In this document: positions 41,378-50,815 of the stretch, in pieces
How positions within the stretch are numbered: the first letter of the stretch is position 1
How the letters are laid out: each line of letters starts with the position of its first letter
Assembly (NCBI RefSeq): GCF_018408855.1
Contig: NZ_AP024322.1
Span: 2,418,001 to 2,482,000 of the forward strand
DNA from: Caballeronia sp. NK8
Lineage (GTDB): Bacteria > Pseudomonadota > Gammaproteobacteria > Burkholderiales > Burkholderiaceae
Direction of reading: 5' to 3'
Length of the DNA stretch: 64,000 nt
Made by a program: the position numbers and the translations under genes
The notes under the pieces: generated by a model
Told to the model about the DNA's origin: nothing
The model's database searches: none
Seen by the model: only the letters and a program-made list of their open reading frames with translations

Positions 41378-43429
41378 TTACGCGGCGAGAACGGACTTCG
41401 CCGTCCCGACGACGTTCTCCACCGTGAAGCCGAAATGCTTGAACAGCGCGCCCGCCGGGGCCGACTCGCCGAACGTGTCGATGCCGACCACGCCGCCTTC
41501 GAGGCCCACGTACTTGCGCCAGAAATCCGTCACGCCCGCCTCGATCGCCACGCGCGCCACGCCCTTGGGCAGCACGCGCTCGCGGTATTCGGCGTCCTGC
41601 TTGTCGAACAGGTTCGTGCAGGGCATCGACACGACGCGCGCGCCGATGCCTTCCTTCGCCAGCGCCTCGACCGCTTCCATCGCGAGCTGCACTTCCGAGC
41701 CGGTCGCGATGAGGATGATCTTGCGCGCGGGGATGTCGTCGTTCCAGTCGCGCAGCACGTAGCCGCCCTTCGCGATGTTGGCGATCTGAATGTCGTTGCG
41801 CGCCGAGAATTGCAGGTTCTGACGGCTGAAGATCAGCGTCGACGGACCATGATGCGCGATCGCATGCGTCCACGCGACGGCCGTCTCGACGGTATCCGCC
41901 GGGCGCCACGTCTGCAGATTCGGAATCAGGCGCAGGCTGGACACGTGCTCGATCGACTGGTGCGTCGGGCCGTCTTCACCGAGGCCGATGGAATCGTGCG
42001 TGAACACGAAGATCGAGCGCGACTTCATCAACGCGGCGACGCGCAACGCGTTGCGGCTGTAGTCCGAGAACGTCAGGAACGTGCCGCCGAACGGACGATA
42101 GCCGCCATGCAGCGCGAGACCGTTGATGGCCGCGCTCATGCCGAACTCGCGCACGCCGTAGTTGATGTGATTGCCCCACTGGATGCCCGCGTGATCCGGA
42201 TTCGCGTTCTCCTCGTCGCCAGCAGCACGCACCGCTTTGGACGCCTTCCAGTTGGTGAGGTTCGAACCGGTCAGGTCGGCCGAGCCGCCGAGCAGTTCCG
42301 GCAGCGCCGCAGCCAGCCCTTCGATCGTGTTCTGCGATGCCTTGCGCGTCGCAACGGTCTCGCCCTTCTGGTTCGCGTCCTCGATGATCTTCGCGGCAGC
42401 TTCGGCCCAGTTCGCGGGCAGTTCGCCTGTCATGCGGCGCGCGAATTCCGTGCCTTCGCTGGCGTACTTCGCCTTGTAGGCGTCGAATGCCTTGTTCCAC
42501 TCGGTTTCAGCGTGCGCGCCTTGTTCCTTCGCGTCCCACGCTGCGTAGACTTCCTGCGGAATTTCGAACGGACCGTAATTCCAGCCGATGGCCGCGCGCG
42601 TCGCCGCGATTTCCTTGTCGCCGAGCGGCGCGCCGTGCGCGTCGTGACCGCCCGCCTTGGTCGGCGCGCCCTTGCCGATGACCGTGCGGCAGCAGATCAA
42701 AGTCGGCTTGTCCGACTTCTTCGCTGCGGCGATGGCCGCATCGACCGCATCGACGCTGTGGCCGTCCACCGCGCGGATCACGTTCCAGCCGTACGCTTCG
42801 AAGCGCTTCGGCGTGTCGTCGTGGAACCAGTGCTCGACGTGGCCGTCGATCGAGATGCCGTTGTCGTCGTACAGCGCGATCAGCTTGTTCAGCTTCAGCG
42901 TGCCCGCGAGCGAGCAGGCTTCGTGCGAGATGCCTTCCATCAGACAGCCGTCGCCGAGGAACACGTACGTGTAGTGATCGACGATCTTCGCGTCCGCCTT
43001 GTTGAATTCAGCGGCGAGCAGCGCTTCGGCGAGCGCCATGCCGACGGCATTGCCGACGCCCTGGCCGAGCGGGCCCGTGGTCGTCTCGACGCCCGCCGTC
43101 ATGCCGTATTCCGGGTGGCCCGGCGTCTTCGAATGCAACTGGCGGAAATTCTTCAGTTCGGCGAGCGGCAGGTCGTAGCCGGTGAGATGCAGGAGCGAGT
43201 AAAGCAGCATCGAACCATGACCGTTCGACAGAACGAAACGGTCGCGATCGAACCAGTGCGGGTTCGTCGGGTTGTGCTTCAGATGGCGCGACCACAGCGC
43301 GACGCCAATTTCGGCCATGCCCATCGGCATGCCGGGGTGACCGGAATTGGCTTGTTGAACGGCGTCCATGGCAAGCGCGCGGATCGCGTTGGCCATGAGG
43401 GCGGACTGGCTGGAGGTCGGGATCGTCAT
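41378..43429 (-). CDS. tkt: Transketolase
   Basis: 683 aa from [15 protein letters not shown]. The thiamine-diphosphate motif begins [18 protein letters not shown], and the second half has [18 protein letters not shown] and the C-terminal [15 protein letters not shown] region. Length is close to E. coli TktA (663). It moves two-carbon units in the pentose phosphate pathway. The extra upstream frame ([11 protein letters not shown]) lacks conservation and is left out. Confidence 0.97.
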   Translation of the reverse strand: MTIPTSSQSALMANAIRALAMDAVQQANSGHPGMPMGMAEIGVALWSRHLKHNPTNPHWFDRDRFVLSNGHGSMLLYSLLHLTGYDLPLAELKNFRQLHSKTPGHPEYGMTAGVETTTGPLGQGVGNAVGMALAEALLAAEFNKADAKIVDHYTYVFLGDGCLMEGISHEACSLAGTLKLNKLIALYDDNGISIDGHVEHWFHDDTPKRFEAYGWNVIRAVDGHSVDAVDAAIAAAKKSDKPTLICCRTVIGKGAPTKAGGHDAHGAPLGDKEIAATRAAIGWNYGPFEIPQEVYAAWDAKEQGAHAETEWNKAFDAYKAKYASEGTEFARRMTGELPANWAEAAAKIIEDANQKGETVATRKASQNTIEGLAAALPELLGGSADLTGSNLTNWKASKAVRAAGDEENANPDHAGIQWGNHINYGVREFGMSAAINGLALHGGYRPFGGTFLTFSDYSRNALRVAALMKSRSIFVFTHDSIGLGEDGPTHQSIEHVSSLRLIPNLQTWRPADTVETAVAWTHAIAHHGPSTLIFSRQNLQFSARNDIQIANIAKGGYVLRDWNDDIPARKIILIATGSEVQLAMEAVEALAKEGIGARVVSMPCTNLFDKQDAEYRERVLPKGVARVAIEAGVTDFWRKYVGLEGGVVGIDTFGESAPAGALFKHFGFTVENVVGTAKSVLAA

Positions 43430-43898
43430 GTCGAGTCTGGGGCAGGTCCTGAAATGATCCACGGTGCTTCTCTTGCAGTACTTCTCACCCGAGCCGGACC
43501 CGCGGGACACAACGTTTTCAGGACCGGAACGACGAGAAACGACGAGGATCGGGAGGCCGTCATTCTAACAGACCGGTCCGATTGACACGCGCCGCAAGCA
43601 TGGCAAAGCGGGTGCGGCCAGGCGTCCCGGGGCGCGGGCATGTTCCGTGCAAATGACCGTCGGCGATCTGCGGGAACTGCGCCTCGCCGCGCGCGTCGCA
43701 AGCGTTACGGCCACTGTCACGACTTCGTGACAACGCGTCACATTACACGGTAACGCGCATCATCGACGGACGTTGTTCCGGCGAAATCCGTCTGGCGCGC
43801 GGCTCGTTCTGCAAAATCCTCGCCGGTCCATTGTTCGTACGGCTTCATGGCAAAATGCCTGTCAATGTGCAGCAGCAAGGCTTCAAGGAGTGCTTTCG
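43430..43898. promoter_or_regulatory. Divergent spacer between tkt and the VOC gene
   Basis: About 470 bases with no credible gene. It should hold the tkt-gapA promoter and the promoter of the VOC gene. The clear structural feature is an operator-like palindrome at 43716-43733. Confidence 0.4.
43716..43733. promoter_or_regulatory. Operator-like palindrome TGTCACGA-N2-TCGTGACA
   Basis: An eight-base inverted repeat around two bases, the form of a dimeric repressor site. It is followed by related half-sites (CGTCAC, GTAACGCG). The cognate regulator is unknown. Confidence 0.4.
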
Positions 43899-44312
43899 AT
43901 GACCGACCCTCGCCCCGCCGACGTGCCCTGGCTGATCCCGTACCTCACCGTGCGCGATGCGCGCGTGAGCATCGCGTTCTATGAAAAGGCGCTCGGCTTC
44001 GCGGTGCGCGACAGCGTGAACGACGACGGCACGATCATTCACGTCGAGATGGCTTATCGCGGGCAGTTGATCGTGATGTTCGCGCCCGAAGGCGCATACG
44101 GTTCGCAGGCGCGCACGCCGAAGAGCGCCGGCCTGATGGCGCCGCAGTCGTTCTATCTGTATGTCGACGACGTCGACGCGACGTTTCAGCAGGCGCTCGC
44201 CGTCGGCGCCAAATCCCTCATCGAGCCGCAGGACCAGTTCTGGGGCGACCGTTTCGCGCAGATCGAAGACCCGGACGGCTATCGCTGGGCCATCGCGCGG
44301 CATCTGCGTTAA
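43899..44312 (+). CDS. Glyoxalase/bleomycin-resistance (VOC) family protein
   Basis: 137 aa from MTDPRPADVPWLIPYLTVRD, with AAGGAG seven bases upstream. Two beta-alpha-beta-beta-beta modules are visible: SIAFYEKALGFAVRDSVNDD in the first and SFYLYVDDVDATFQQALAVG, DRFAQIEDPDGYRWAIARH in the second. Of the usual metal ligands, a His (IIHVEM) and a late Glu/Asp region are present. Many such PhnB-like proteins have no known substrate; I give none. Confidence 0.85.
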   Translation: MTDPRPADVPWLIPYLTVRDARVSIAFYEKALGFAVRDSVNDDGTIIHVEMAYRGQLIVMFAPEGAYGSQARTPKSAGLMAPQSFYLYVDDVDATFQQALAVGAKSLIEPQDQFWGDRFAQIEDPDGYRWAIARHLR

Positions 44313-44377
44313 ACGCGCTCGCATCGCCGTCAGGTATCACTACTATCCGCGGATCGAATATCCGCGATCGACCATCC

Positions 44378-45115
44378 ATGCCACGTTTTCACGTCGACGG
44401 CCCACTTCGCGTGGGCCAGACTCTCACCCTTCCCGATGACGTCGTGCGTCACGTCCACGTCCTGCGCCTGCAGACCGGCGACGCGATCACGCTCTTCGAT
44501 GGCGCCGGCGGCGAATATCGCGGGGAGCTCGTCGATATCGCCAAACGGGCAGCCACCGCGCGCCTCAACGAACACAGCGCGCGCGAGGTCGAGCCGCCTT
44601 ATCGCGTGACGCTCGCGCAAGGTGTGGCGGGCGGCGACAAGATGGACTGGCTCATTGAGAAGGCGGTGGAACTCGGCGTGGCAGCCATCGCGCCTATCAC
44701 CGCCGAGCGCGGCGTCGTGCGTCTCGCCGGCGAGCGCGCATTGAAGCGTCAGGCGCACTGGCAGGCGCTCACGCGCGCAGCGTGCGAGCAGTGCGGCCGC
44801 AACCGCGTGCCGGATGTCGCCCCGCCGCGCGATCTCGACGCCTGGCTCGCCGATCTGCCCGCCGCCACCGATGGCGAACTGCGCCTGCTGCTCTCGCCGC
44901 GCGCCGAAGTCAGCTTCACTTCGCTGCCCGCCGATCCGCCGCGCGCTCCGGTCACGTTGCTGATCGGCCCCGAAGCGGGCTTCTCGCCCGGCGAAGAAAG
45001 CGCGATCGTCGATGCGGGCTTTGCCACGCTCGGCCTCGGCCCGCGCGTGTTGCGCACCGAGACGGCCGGCATCGCGGTGCTCGCCGCGCTGGCCGCGCGC
45101 TGGGGCGGCTGGTGA
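44378..45115 (+). CDS. rsmE: 16S rRNA (uracil1498-N3)-methyltransferase RsmE
   Basis: 245 aa. An N-terminal PUA-like domain (HVHVLRLQTGDAITLFDGAG) precedes a SPOUT knot whose signature VTLLIGPEAGFSPGEESAI and LGLGPRVLRTETAGIAVLAA lies at about residues 190-240. QGVAGGDKMDWLIEKAVELG is also typical. It methylates U1498 of 16S rRNA. Confidence 0.96.
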   Translation: MPRFHVDGPLRVGQTLTLPDDVVRHVHVLRLQTGDAITLFDGAGGEYRGELVDIAKRAATARLNEHSAREVEPPYRVTLAQGVAGGDKMDWLIEKAVELGVAAIAPITAERGVVRLAGERALKRQAHWQALTRAACEQCGRNRVPDVAPPRDLDAWLADLPAATDGELRLLLSPRAEVSFTSLPADPPRAPVTLLIGPEAGFSPGEESAIVDAGFATLGLGPRVLRTETAGIAVLAALAARWGGW

Positions 45116-45147
45116 GTCTCCGTCACACTCCGGCGCGCCAACCAAAA

Positions 45148-45188
45148 CAGCCCGATGAACGCGCCTTTCGGCTGCGCTCATCGGGCTG
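45148..45188. terminator. Hairpin between rsmE and the barstar gene
   Basis: CAGCCCGATGA and TCATCGGGCTG pair over a GC-rich 19-base loop. There is no T run, so its strength as a terminator is uncertain, but it sits between two converging genes. Confidence 0.55.
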
Positions 45189-45230
45189 CTGCACCATCCT
45201 GACCGCCGCGAGCGCGGCGGCCGAGCAAAC

Positions 45231-45794
45231 TCAGACGAACGAGTAAAACACGCGGAAAGCCACTTTCCGCTCGGCCCAGAACTCCGCTGCATCGCGGAAG
45301 ACGTCGAGGAGGACTTCACGCCCTTCCTTGTCGAATTTCTGCGCGATCGGCAATTGCTCCAGCACGATCACGAAACCCGGCTGCGAGCCCGCCTTGTGAA
45401 CGAGATCGGTGAGCGAATCGTAGAGCGCGTCGTAGTTCTTGCCGAAATGCTTGGGGAAAATGAACGAGGTGGCGATGGTCTCGAGCACTTCCTGCTTGCT
45501 CTGAGCCTGACCGAGATAGGCGTAGAGAAAATGCTGGCCCAGGCGGTTCGCTTCGTCCGCGAGATCCTGCACGCGGAACGCGCGTATCGACTGCACGATA
45601 TTAGGCCGCACGGTGGCAAACAGCGCTTCAGGATCCTCTTGCGAATGGAACTCCTCAGGCCTGGTCTCGTCGTCGGGTCTGTTGTCGTGTTCTGTCATGC
45701 GTAACCGCAATACTCGCTGGAACAGGTTGCCATCGCCGGTGGCGAAAAGATCACCCGCGACGCTATGGTCGTGCGCGTAGATGTTGTCGCTCAT
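45231..45794 (-). CDS. Barstar-family ribonuclease inhibitor with N-terminal extension
   Basis: 187 aa from MSDNIYAHDHSVAGDLFATG. The barstar fold is in the last 90 residues or so: FIFPKHFGKNYDALYDSLTD matches the barstar helix that plugs the barnase active site, followed by GFVIVLEQLPIAQKF and ERKVAFRVFYSFV. Barstar itself is about 90 aa; the first 90 residues here are an acidic, Asp/Glu/Arg-rich extension. No signal peptide, so cytoplasmic. The gene lies 16 bases after a guanyl-specific ribonuclease gene, the expected toxin-immunity pair. Confidence 0.85.
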   Translation of the reverse strand: MSDNIYAHDHSVAGDLFATGDGNLFQRVLRLRMTEHDNRPDDETRPEEFHSQEDPEALFATVRPNIVQSIRAFRVQDLADEANRLGQHFLYAYLGQAQSKQEVLETIATSFIFPKHFGKNYDALYDSLTDLVHKAGSQPGFVIVLEQLPIAQKFDKEGREVLLDVFRDAAEFWAERKVAFRVFYSFV

Positions 45795-45810
45795 GCCGTT
45801 AATCCCGTAG

Positions 45811-46296
45811 TTAATCCGCAATGCGTTTGAAACTGGCGTAGTGGTCGTCCGTGTAGTAGCAATCGCCGATCTGCTTCTTCGGGCCGCCGCAAACGATCCG
45901 GCGCGCGCCGCGATCCCGCGCGCGCGGCGTGGGAACGGTGTATTCGTGGTAGTAGCCGCGTGCATGCCGCGGCAGCAGACGCTCGCGATTGCCGAACACG
46001 ACGCCGTCCTTCTCAAAAGGGAAAGGGCCGCCCGCTTCGATCAGCCGCAAGGTCGCGACCGCCTGCCTGGGCAATTGCGCGATGTGGACGGTGGCGAACC
46101 CGTCACGCTCCTGCCCGCCGGTCGCGTCAAGCTGCCGTGACTGCGCCTCCCGGACCGGTTCCACTGGCGCAACCGGCGCCGGACTCGCCGACGCAACCGG
46201 TTCCTGAACGCCACTGCGAGGTTCGTCCTTGCCGCATGCGCCCAACAGGACGCTCAGGACGACGACGGAACACAGAACCCGCGCGCGCATCACCAA
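45811..46296 (-). CDS. Barnase/RNase N1-T1 family ribonuclease, predicted lipoprotein
   Basis: About 161 aa. The N-terminus RVLCSVVVLSVLLGACGKD looks like a lipoprotein signal with the lipidated Cys near residue 21, then a Pro/Ala-rich linker. The catalytic domain (about residues 65-161) contains HIAQLPRQAVATLRLIEAGG, KDGVVFGNRERLLP, YYHEYTVPTPRARDRGARRI and CYYTDDHYASF; the Glu, Arg and final His are the likely catalytic residues of microbial guanyl-specific RNases. It pairs with the downstream barstar. The start could be the ATG at 46290 instead. Confidence 0.82.
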   Translation of the reverse strand: MVMRARVLCSVVVLSVLLGACGKDEPRSGVQEPVASASPAPVAPVEPVREAQSRQLDATGGQERDGFATVHIAQLPRQAVATLRLIEAGGPFPFEKDGVVFGNRERLLPRHARGYYHEYTVPTPRARDRGARRIVCGGPKKQIGDCYYTDDHYASFKRIAD

Positions 46297-46710
46297 ACGG
46301 TTGTCCTCGCGTTACACCAGAATTCGACGACCATGAAAGATGTAAGGGTATCGCTAATGACAGGGCGAAGCAACGTCAGGCCGAAAATCGGAAATTTTTT
46401 CTTAGATTGATCGCGTCGAGCAATTCCGGGCGCGCTTCATCGGCCGCATTTAGCCCAAATCTGAGAGATTTTTATCTTTCGCAGGATAATAATTCGACGC
46501 GTGGGATCTTGAAGCCTCTGGACGAGCCGCCTCACTCGTCGCCAGCTTCACGGCAACGCGCTCCGCCGACGATCCCGCATTTCGCGGGTAAAAGCAGACA
46601 CCCCTCTTGCTTTTTCTCGGGCGTGCCGTGTGTCACGGCACGCCATTGTTTTTGTCCAAACAAAACGCGGCGGGAGCGCCGCCGCGTTTCATGTCAAACC
46701 GAAGCCGCGC
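46297..46710. other. Intergenic region with two tandem hairpins, between maeB and the RNase gene
   Basis: About 414 bases. The middle (46370-46500) is AT-richer and has no credible ORF. Two stems lie at the right: GGCGTGCCGTG/CACGGCACGCC at 46620-46644, followed on the plus strand by ATTGTTTTTG, and the maeB terminator at 46663-46689. The promoter of the RNase-barstar pair must be in the left part, reading leftward. Confidence 0.5.
46663..46689 (-). terminator. Terminator after maeB
   Basis: AAACGCGGCGG and CCGCCGCGTTT pair over a five-base loop; on the minus strand TTTTGTTTGG follows. It lies 22 bases past the maeB stop. Confidence 0.88.
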
Positions 46711-49005
46711 TTAGCGCGTAGCCGTCGCGTCCGCCACCAGCAACGCCGTCATGTTGACGATCCGCCGCACTGTCGCCGACGACGTCAGCACGTGCACCGG
46801 CTTGGCCGCGCCGAGCAGGATCGGCCCGATCGCGATGCCGCTTCCCGCCGCCGTCTTCAGCAGGTTGTACGAGATGTTCGCCGCGTCGATGTTCGGCAGG
46901 ATCAGCAGGTTCGCATCGCCCTCGAGCGTCGATTCCGGCAGCACTTCGCGGCGCAAGCGCGAATCCAGCGCGACGTCGCCGTGCATTTCGCCATCCACGT
47001 CGAGATCGGGCGCGCGCTCCTTGAGGATCGCGAGCACCTCGCGCATCTTCTGGGCGCTCGGCGCGTTGCTCGTGCCGAAGTTCGAATGCGACAGCAGCGC
47101 GATCTTCGGCACGATGCCGAAGCGCTTCACTTCTTCCGCCGCCAGAATGGTGATTTCGGCGAGCTGCTCGGGCGTCGGATCGACGTTCACGTGCGTATCG
47201 ACGATGAAAATCTGCCGGCCCGGCAGCACGAGCGCGTTCATCGCCGCGTACACCTTCGCGCCTTCCTTCTTGCCGATCACCTGATCGATGAAGTGCAGAT
47301 GGCGATGCGTCGTGCTCACCGTGCCGCAGATCATGCCGTCGGCTTCGCCCTTCTGCACGAGCATCGCGCCGATGAGCGTCGTGCGGCGGCGCATTTCGAG
47401 CTTCGCCATCTGCTCGCTGATGCCCTTGCGCGCCATCATCTTCGCGTAGGTCTGCCAGAAATCGCGGTAACGCTCGTCGTGATCCGTATCGACGACGGAG
47501 AAATCGGTGCCCGCCGTAAGGCGCAGGCCGAACTTCTGGATGCGCTGCGCGATGACCGCCGGACGGCCGATGAGAATCGGCTTCGCGATCTTTTCATCGA
47601 CGGCGATCTGCACCGCGCGCAGCACGCGCTCTTCCTCGCCCTCCGCGAACACGATGCGCTTCTTCTCCGGCTCGACGCTGCGCGCGAGCTGGAACACCGG
47701 CTTCATCGTCGTGCCGCTGTGATAGACGAACTGCTGCAGATGCTGCTCGTAGGCTTCCATGTCCTCGATCGGACGCGTCGCGACGCCGGAGTCCATCGCG
47801 GCTTTCGCCACCGCCGGCGCGATCTTCACGATCAGACGCGGATCGAACGGCTTCGGAATCAGATATTCCGGACCGAAGGACAAGTCCTGAATGCCATAAG
47901 CCGTCGCGACGATATCGCTCTGCTCCTGACGCGCCAGTTCCGCAATCGCGTTCACCGCCGCGATTTCCATTTCCTTCGTGATGACGGTCGCGCCCACGTC
48001 CAGCGCGCCGCGGAAGATGAACGGGAAGCACAGAACGTTGTTGACCTGGTTCGGATAGTCCGTGCGGCCCGTGGCGAGCACCGCGTCCGGGCGCACTTCG
48101 AGCGCGAGTTCCGGCAGGATTTCCGGCGTCGGATTGGCGAGCGCGAGGATCAGCGGCTTCGCGGCCATCTGCTTGACCATGTCCTGCTTGAGCACGCCGC
48201 CCGCCGACAGACCGAGGAACACGTCCGCGCCTTCCATCACTTCAGCGAGCGTGCGCGCGCTGGTTTCGCGGGCGAACAGTTCCTTGTCCGGGTCCATGAG
48301 TTCGGTGCGGCCCTTGTAGACCACGCCGGCGAGATCGGTCACGTAGATGTTCTCGCGCTTCATGCCGAGATCGACGAGCAGGTTCAGGCAGGCCAGCGCC
48401 GCCGCACCCGCGCCCGACGCAACCAGCTTCACTTCGCCGATATTCTTGCTGACGACCTTCAGACCATTGGTGACCGCCGCCGCGACGACGATCGCCGTGC
48501 CGTGCTGGTCGTCGTGGAAGACGGGAATCTTCATGCGCTTGCGGCATTCGCGCTCGACGATGAAGCAGTCCGGCGCCTTGATGTCTTCCAGATTGATGCC
48601 GCCGAAAGTCGGCTCCAGCGCGGCGATCACGTCGACGAGCTTGTGCGGGTCGTTTTCGTTCAGCTCGATATCGAACACGTCGATGCCGGCGAACTTCTTG
48701 AACAGCACGGCCTTGCCTTCCATCACCGGCTTCGACGCGAGCGGCCCGATGTTGCCTAGACCCAGCACGGCCGTGCCGTTCGACACGACGCCCACGAGAT
48801 TGCTGCGCGCGGTGAAGCGCGCCGCGTTCAGCGGATCCTCCACGATCGCTTCACACGCGAACGCGACGCCCGGCGAATAGGCGAGCGCGAGGTCGCGCTG
48901 GTTGATCATCTGCTTCGTGGGCGCGATCGCGATCTTTCCCGGAACCGGGAATTCGTGATAATCGAGCGCGGCTTCGCGCAACTTCGTATTGGCGTCAGTC
49001 GTCAT
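46711..49005 (-). CDS. maeB: NADP-dependent malic enzyme with C-terminal phosphotransacetylase-like domain
   Basis: 764 aa from MTTDANTKLREAALDYHEFP. The first 430 or so residues are malic enzyme (LAYSPGVAFACEAIVEDPLN, VFHDDQHGTAIVVAAAVTNG, SASGAGAAALACL-type dinucleotide fold read as LVASGAGAAALACLN). The last 330 are a PTA/PTB domain (RIVFAEGEEERVLRAVQIAV, FSRGLDPH-like helices, GPILLGAAKPVHVLTSSATV). This fused form is the usual MaeB, in which the PTA domain is regulatory. It decarboxylates malate to pyruvate and NADPH. Confidence 0.96.
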   Translation of the reverse strand: MTTDANTKLREAALDYHEFPVPGKIAIAPTKQMINQRDLALAYSPGVAFACEAIVEDPLNAARFTARSNLVGVVSNGTAVLGLGNIGPLASKPVMEGKAVLFKKFAGIDVFDIELNENDPHKLVDVIAALEPTFGGINLEDIKAPDCFIVERECRKRMKIPVFHDDQHGTAIVVAAAVTNGLKVVSKNIGEVKLVASGAGAAALACLNLLVDLGMKRENIYVTDLAGVVYKGRTELMDPDKELFARETSARTLAEVMEGADVFLGLSAGGVLKQDMVKQMAAKPLILALANPTPEILPELALEVRPDAVLATGRTDYPNQVNNVLCFPFIFRGALDVGATVITKEMEIAAVNAIAELARQEQSDIVATAYGIQDLSFGPEYLIPKPFDPRLIVKIAPAVAKAAMDSGVATRPIEDMEAYEQHLQQFVYHSGTTMKPVFQLARSVEPEKKRIVFAEGEEERVLRAVQIAVDEKIAKPILIGRPAVIAQRIQKFGLRLTAGTDFSVVDTDHDERYRDFWQTYAKMMARKGISEQMAKLEMRRRTTLIGAMLVQKGEADGMICGTVSTTHRHLHFIDQVIGKKEGAKVYAAMNALVLPGRQIFIVDTHVNVDPTPEQLAEITILAAEEVKRFGIVPKIALLSHSNFGTSNAPSAQKMREVLAILKERAPDLDVDGEMHGDVALDSRLRREVLPESTLEGDANLLILPNIDAANISYNLLKTAAGSGIAIGPILLGAAKPVHVLTSSATVRRIVNMTALLVADATATR

Positions 49006-49258
49006 AAGGCGGGCTAGCAGTGCGGGAATTAGAATGGAAGTTCGAACGCATTGTAGCGCCAATCAGGGGCGGTTTCGGGCCGCGCTCCATGCATTTCGGC
49101 TACAAGTGCCGTGACCGGAAACGGTCTGATCGCTCCGTGGGGCAAGGCTCGCGGCGCTTCGTTCGATTTTTTCGAGACACGGGACGGAAGCTTTCGGGGT
49201 CCTTGCGCGTCCCGCGTCGTTCTCTTGCAGCGCACAAAAAACCATTTCATCGCCGACG
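49006..49258. promoter_or_regulatory. Divergent spacer between maeB and thiL
   Basis: About 253 bases holding both promoters. The ATG of thiL is preceded at a distance by an A-rich stretch (CGCACAAAAAACC). I saw no TPP riboswitch-like conserved segments upstream of thiL and no clear operator. Confidence 0.35.
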
Positions 49259-50257
49259 ATGCTCTCCGAGTTTTCTCTGATCGACCGCTTCTTTGCCCGC
49301 CGCGCGACCGCGCCCTCGCCACGTCATGACGACGAAGCCGCGCGGCCGCTCGGCATCGGCGACGACTGCGCGCTGATCGCGCCGCCCGCCGGGCATCAGC
49401 TCGCCATTTCGACGGACATGCTGGTCGAAGGCCGCCACTTCTTTCCCGATGTCGATCCTTACGCGCTCGGGCACAAGGCGCTCGCCGTGAATCTGTCGGA
49501 CCTCGCCGCGATGGGCGCGCAGCCGCACGCGTTCACGCTCGCGCTCGCGCTGCCGCGCGCCGACGAAGCATGGCTCGAAGCGTTCAGCAATGGCCTCTTC
49601 GCGCTCGCCGACCGGCACGACTGCGCGCTCGTCGGCGGCGATACGACGAGCGGTCCGCTGAATCTCTGCATCACCGTGTTCGGCGACGTGCCGCACGGCG
49701 CGGCCCTGCGTCGAGACGCCGCGCGGCCTGGCGACGACATCTGGGTGTCCGGCACGCTGGGCGATGCGCGCGCGGGACTCGGCGCGATCCGCAACGAATG
49801 GCGCGCACCCGACGAAGCCACCGCCGCAAACTGGCAGCGCGCGCTGGAGCGGCCCGAGCCGCGCGTCGCGCTCGGTCTCGCCCTGCGCGGCGTGGCGCAC
49901 GCGGCGCTCGATATCTCCGACGGCCTCGCGGGCGATCTCATGCACATCCTGAAACGCTCGGGCGTGCGCGCCGTCGTCGATGCCGATGCCGTGCCGTGCT
50001 CGGACGCCGTCCGCGCGCTGCCCGAGGCCGCGCGCCGCCAATGCACGCTCGCCGGCGGCGATGACTACGAGCTCTGCTTCACCGCGCCGCCGGCCGCGCG
50101 CGCGGCGCTCGCGAATATCGCGACGAGCGTGAAAGTGCCGCTGACCCGCATCGGTACAATCGAATCATCCGGTGCGCCCGGTATCGCCTGGCGCGATGCC
50201 GCCGGCGCGCCGCTCTCCCTGACGTTGCAAGGCTTCGATCATTTTCATGCAGACTGA
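49259..50257 (+). CDS. thiL: Thiamine-monophosphate kinase
   Basis: 332 aa. PurM/ThiL fold: LSEFSLIDRFFA, then IGDDCALIAPPAGHQLAIST with metal-binding Asp residues, HKALAVNLSDLAAMGAQPHA, and LVGGDTTSGPLNLCITVFGD. It phosphorylates thiamine monophosphate to the cofactor diphosphate. Its end overlaps the pgpA start by 11 bases, so the two are translated from one message; thiL-pgpA is a common pair. Confidence 0.96.
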   Translation: MLSEFSLIDRFFARRATAPSPRHDDEAARPLGIGDDCALIAPPAGHQLAISTDMLVEGRHFFPDVDPYALGHKALAVNLSDLAAMGAQPHAFTLALALPRADEAWLEAFSNGLFALADRHDCALVGGDTTSGPLNLCITVFGDVPHGAALRRDAARPGDDIWVSGTLGDARAGLGAIRNEWRAPDEATAANWQRALERPEPRVALGLALRGVAHAALDISDGLAGDLMHILKRSGVRAVVDADAVPCSDAVRALPEAARRQCTLAGGDDYELCFTAPPAARAALANIATSVKVPLTRIGTIESSGAPGIAWRDAAGAPLSLTLQGFDHFHAD

Positions 50258-50789
50258 CCCGACCCTCGCGGGCGAACCGAACGATTCACGCAATGCGCCG
50301 CGCGCGCCGCGCAAGGCGAGCGCGCGCTTCATGCTCACGCATCCGCTCCATATTCTTTCGCTCGGCTGCGGCAGCGGGCTGTCCCCCGTCGCGCCGGGAA
50401 CGGTCGGCACGCTGTTCGCGTGGCTGACGTTCATCGTCTTCAACCCGCATATGACGGTCGCGGCGTGGGGCGCGCTGATCGTCGTCGGCTTTATCGCCGG
50501 ATGCTGGTTCACCGGCTTCACCGCCAAGAAAATGGGCGTCGCGGACCCGTCGCCGGTCGTGTGGGATGAGATCGTCGCGTTCTGGCTCGTGCTGCTGCTC
50601 GTCACGCCCGCGACATTTACCGGTCAGTTGTGGGCGTTCATTGTGTTCCGTTTCTTCGACATGGTGAAGCCGCCGCCCATCCGCTATTTCGACCGCCATC
50701 TGAAAGGTGGCTTCGGCATCATGTTCGATGATCTCGTCGCGGCGTTCTTCACGCTGCTCGTGATCGCGCTCTGGCGCATGACCGTCTGA
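50247..50789 (+). CDS. pgpA: Phosphatidylglycerophosphatase A
   Basis: 180 aa. Inner-membrane protein with three to four helices. PgpA signatures GCGSGLSPVAPGTVGTLFAW, DPSPVVWDEIVAFWLVLLL and FRFFDMVKPPPIRYFDRHLK, followed by GGFGIMFDDLVAA, carry the conserved acidic residues. It dephosphorylates phosphatidylglycerol phosphate. An internal Met at about residue 29 (MLTHPLHILSLG) is a possible alternative start; the overlap with thiL favours coupling from the first ATG. Confidence 0.94.
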   Translation: MQTDPTLAGEPNDSRNAPRAPRKASARFMLTHPLHILSLGCGSGLSPVAPGTVGTLFAWLTFIVFNPHMTVAAWGALIVVGFIAGCWFTGFTAKKMGVADPSPVVWDEIVAFWLVLLLVTPATFTGQLWAFIVFRFFDMVKPPPIRYFDRHLKGGFGIMFDDLVAAFFTLLVIALWRMTV

Positions 50790-50815
50790 CTTTCCCATCC
50801 ATCGAGAACACCGCC

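Noticed and set aside
49006..49258. TPP riboswitch upstream of thiL
   Set aside because: The conserved CUGAGA and related segments were not seen, and thiL in this context is usually constitutive.
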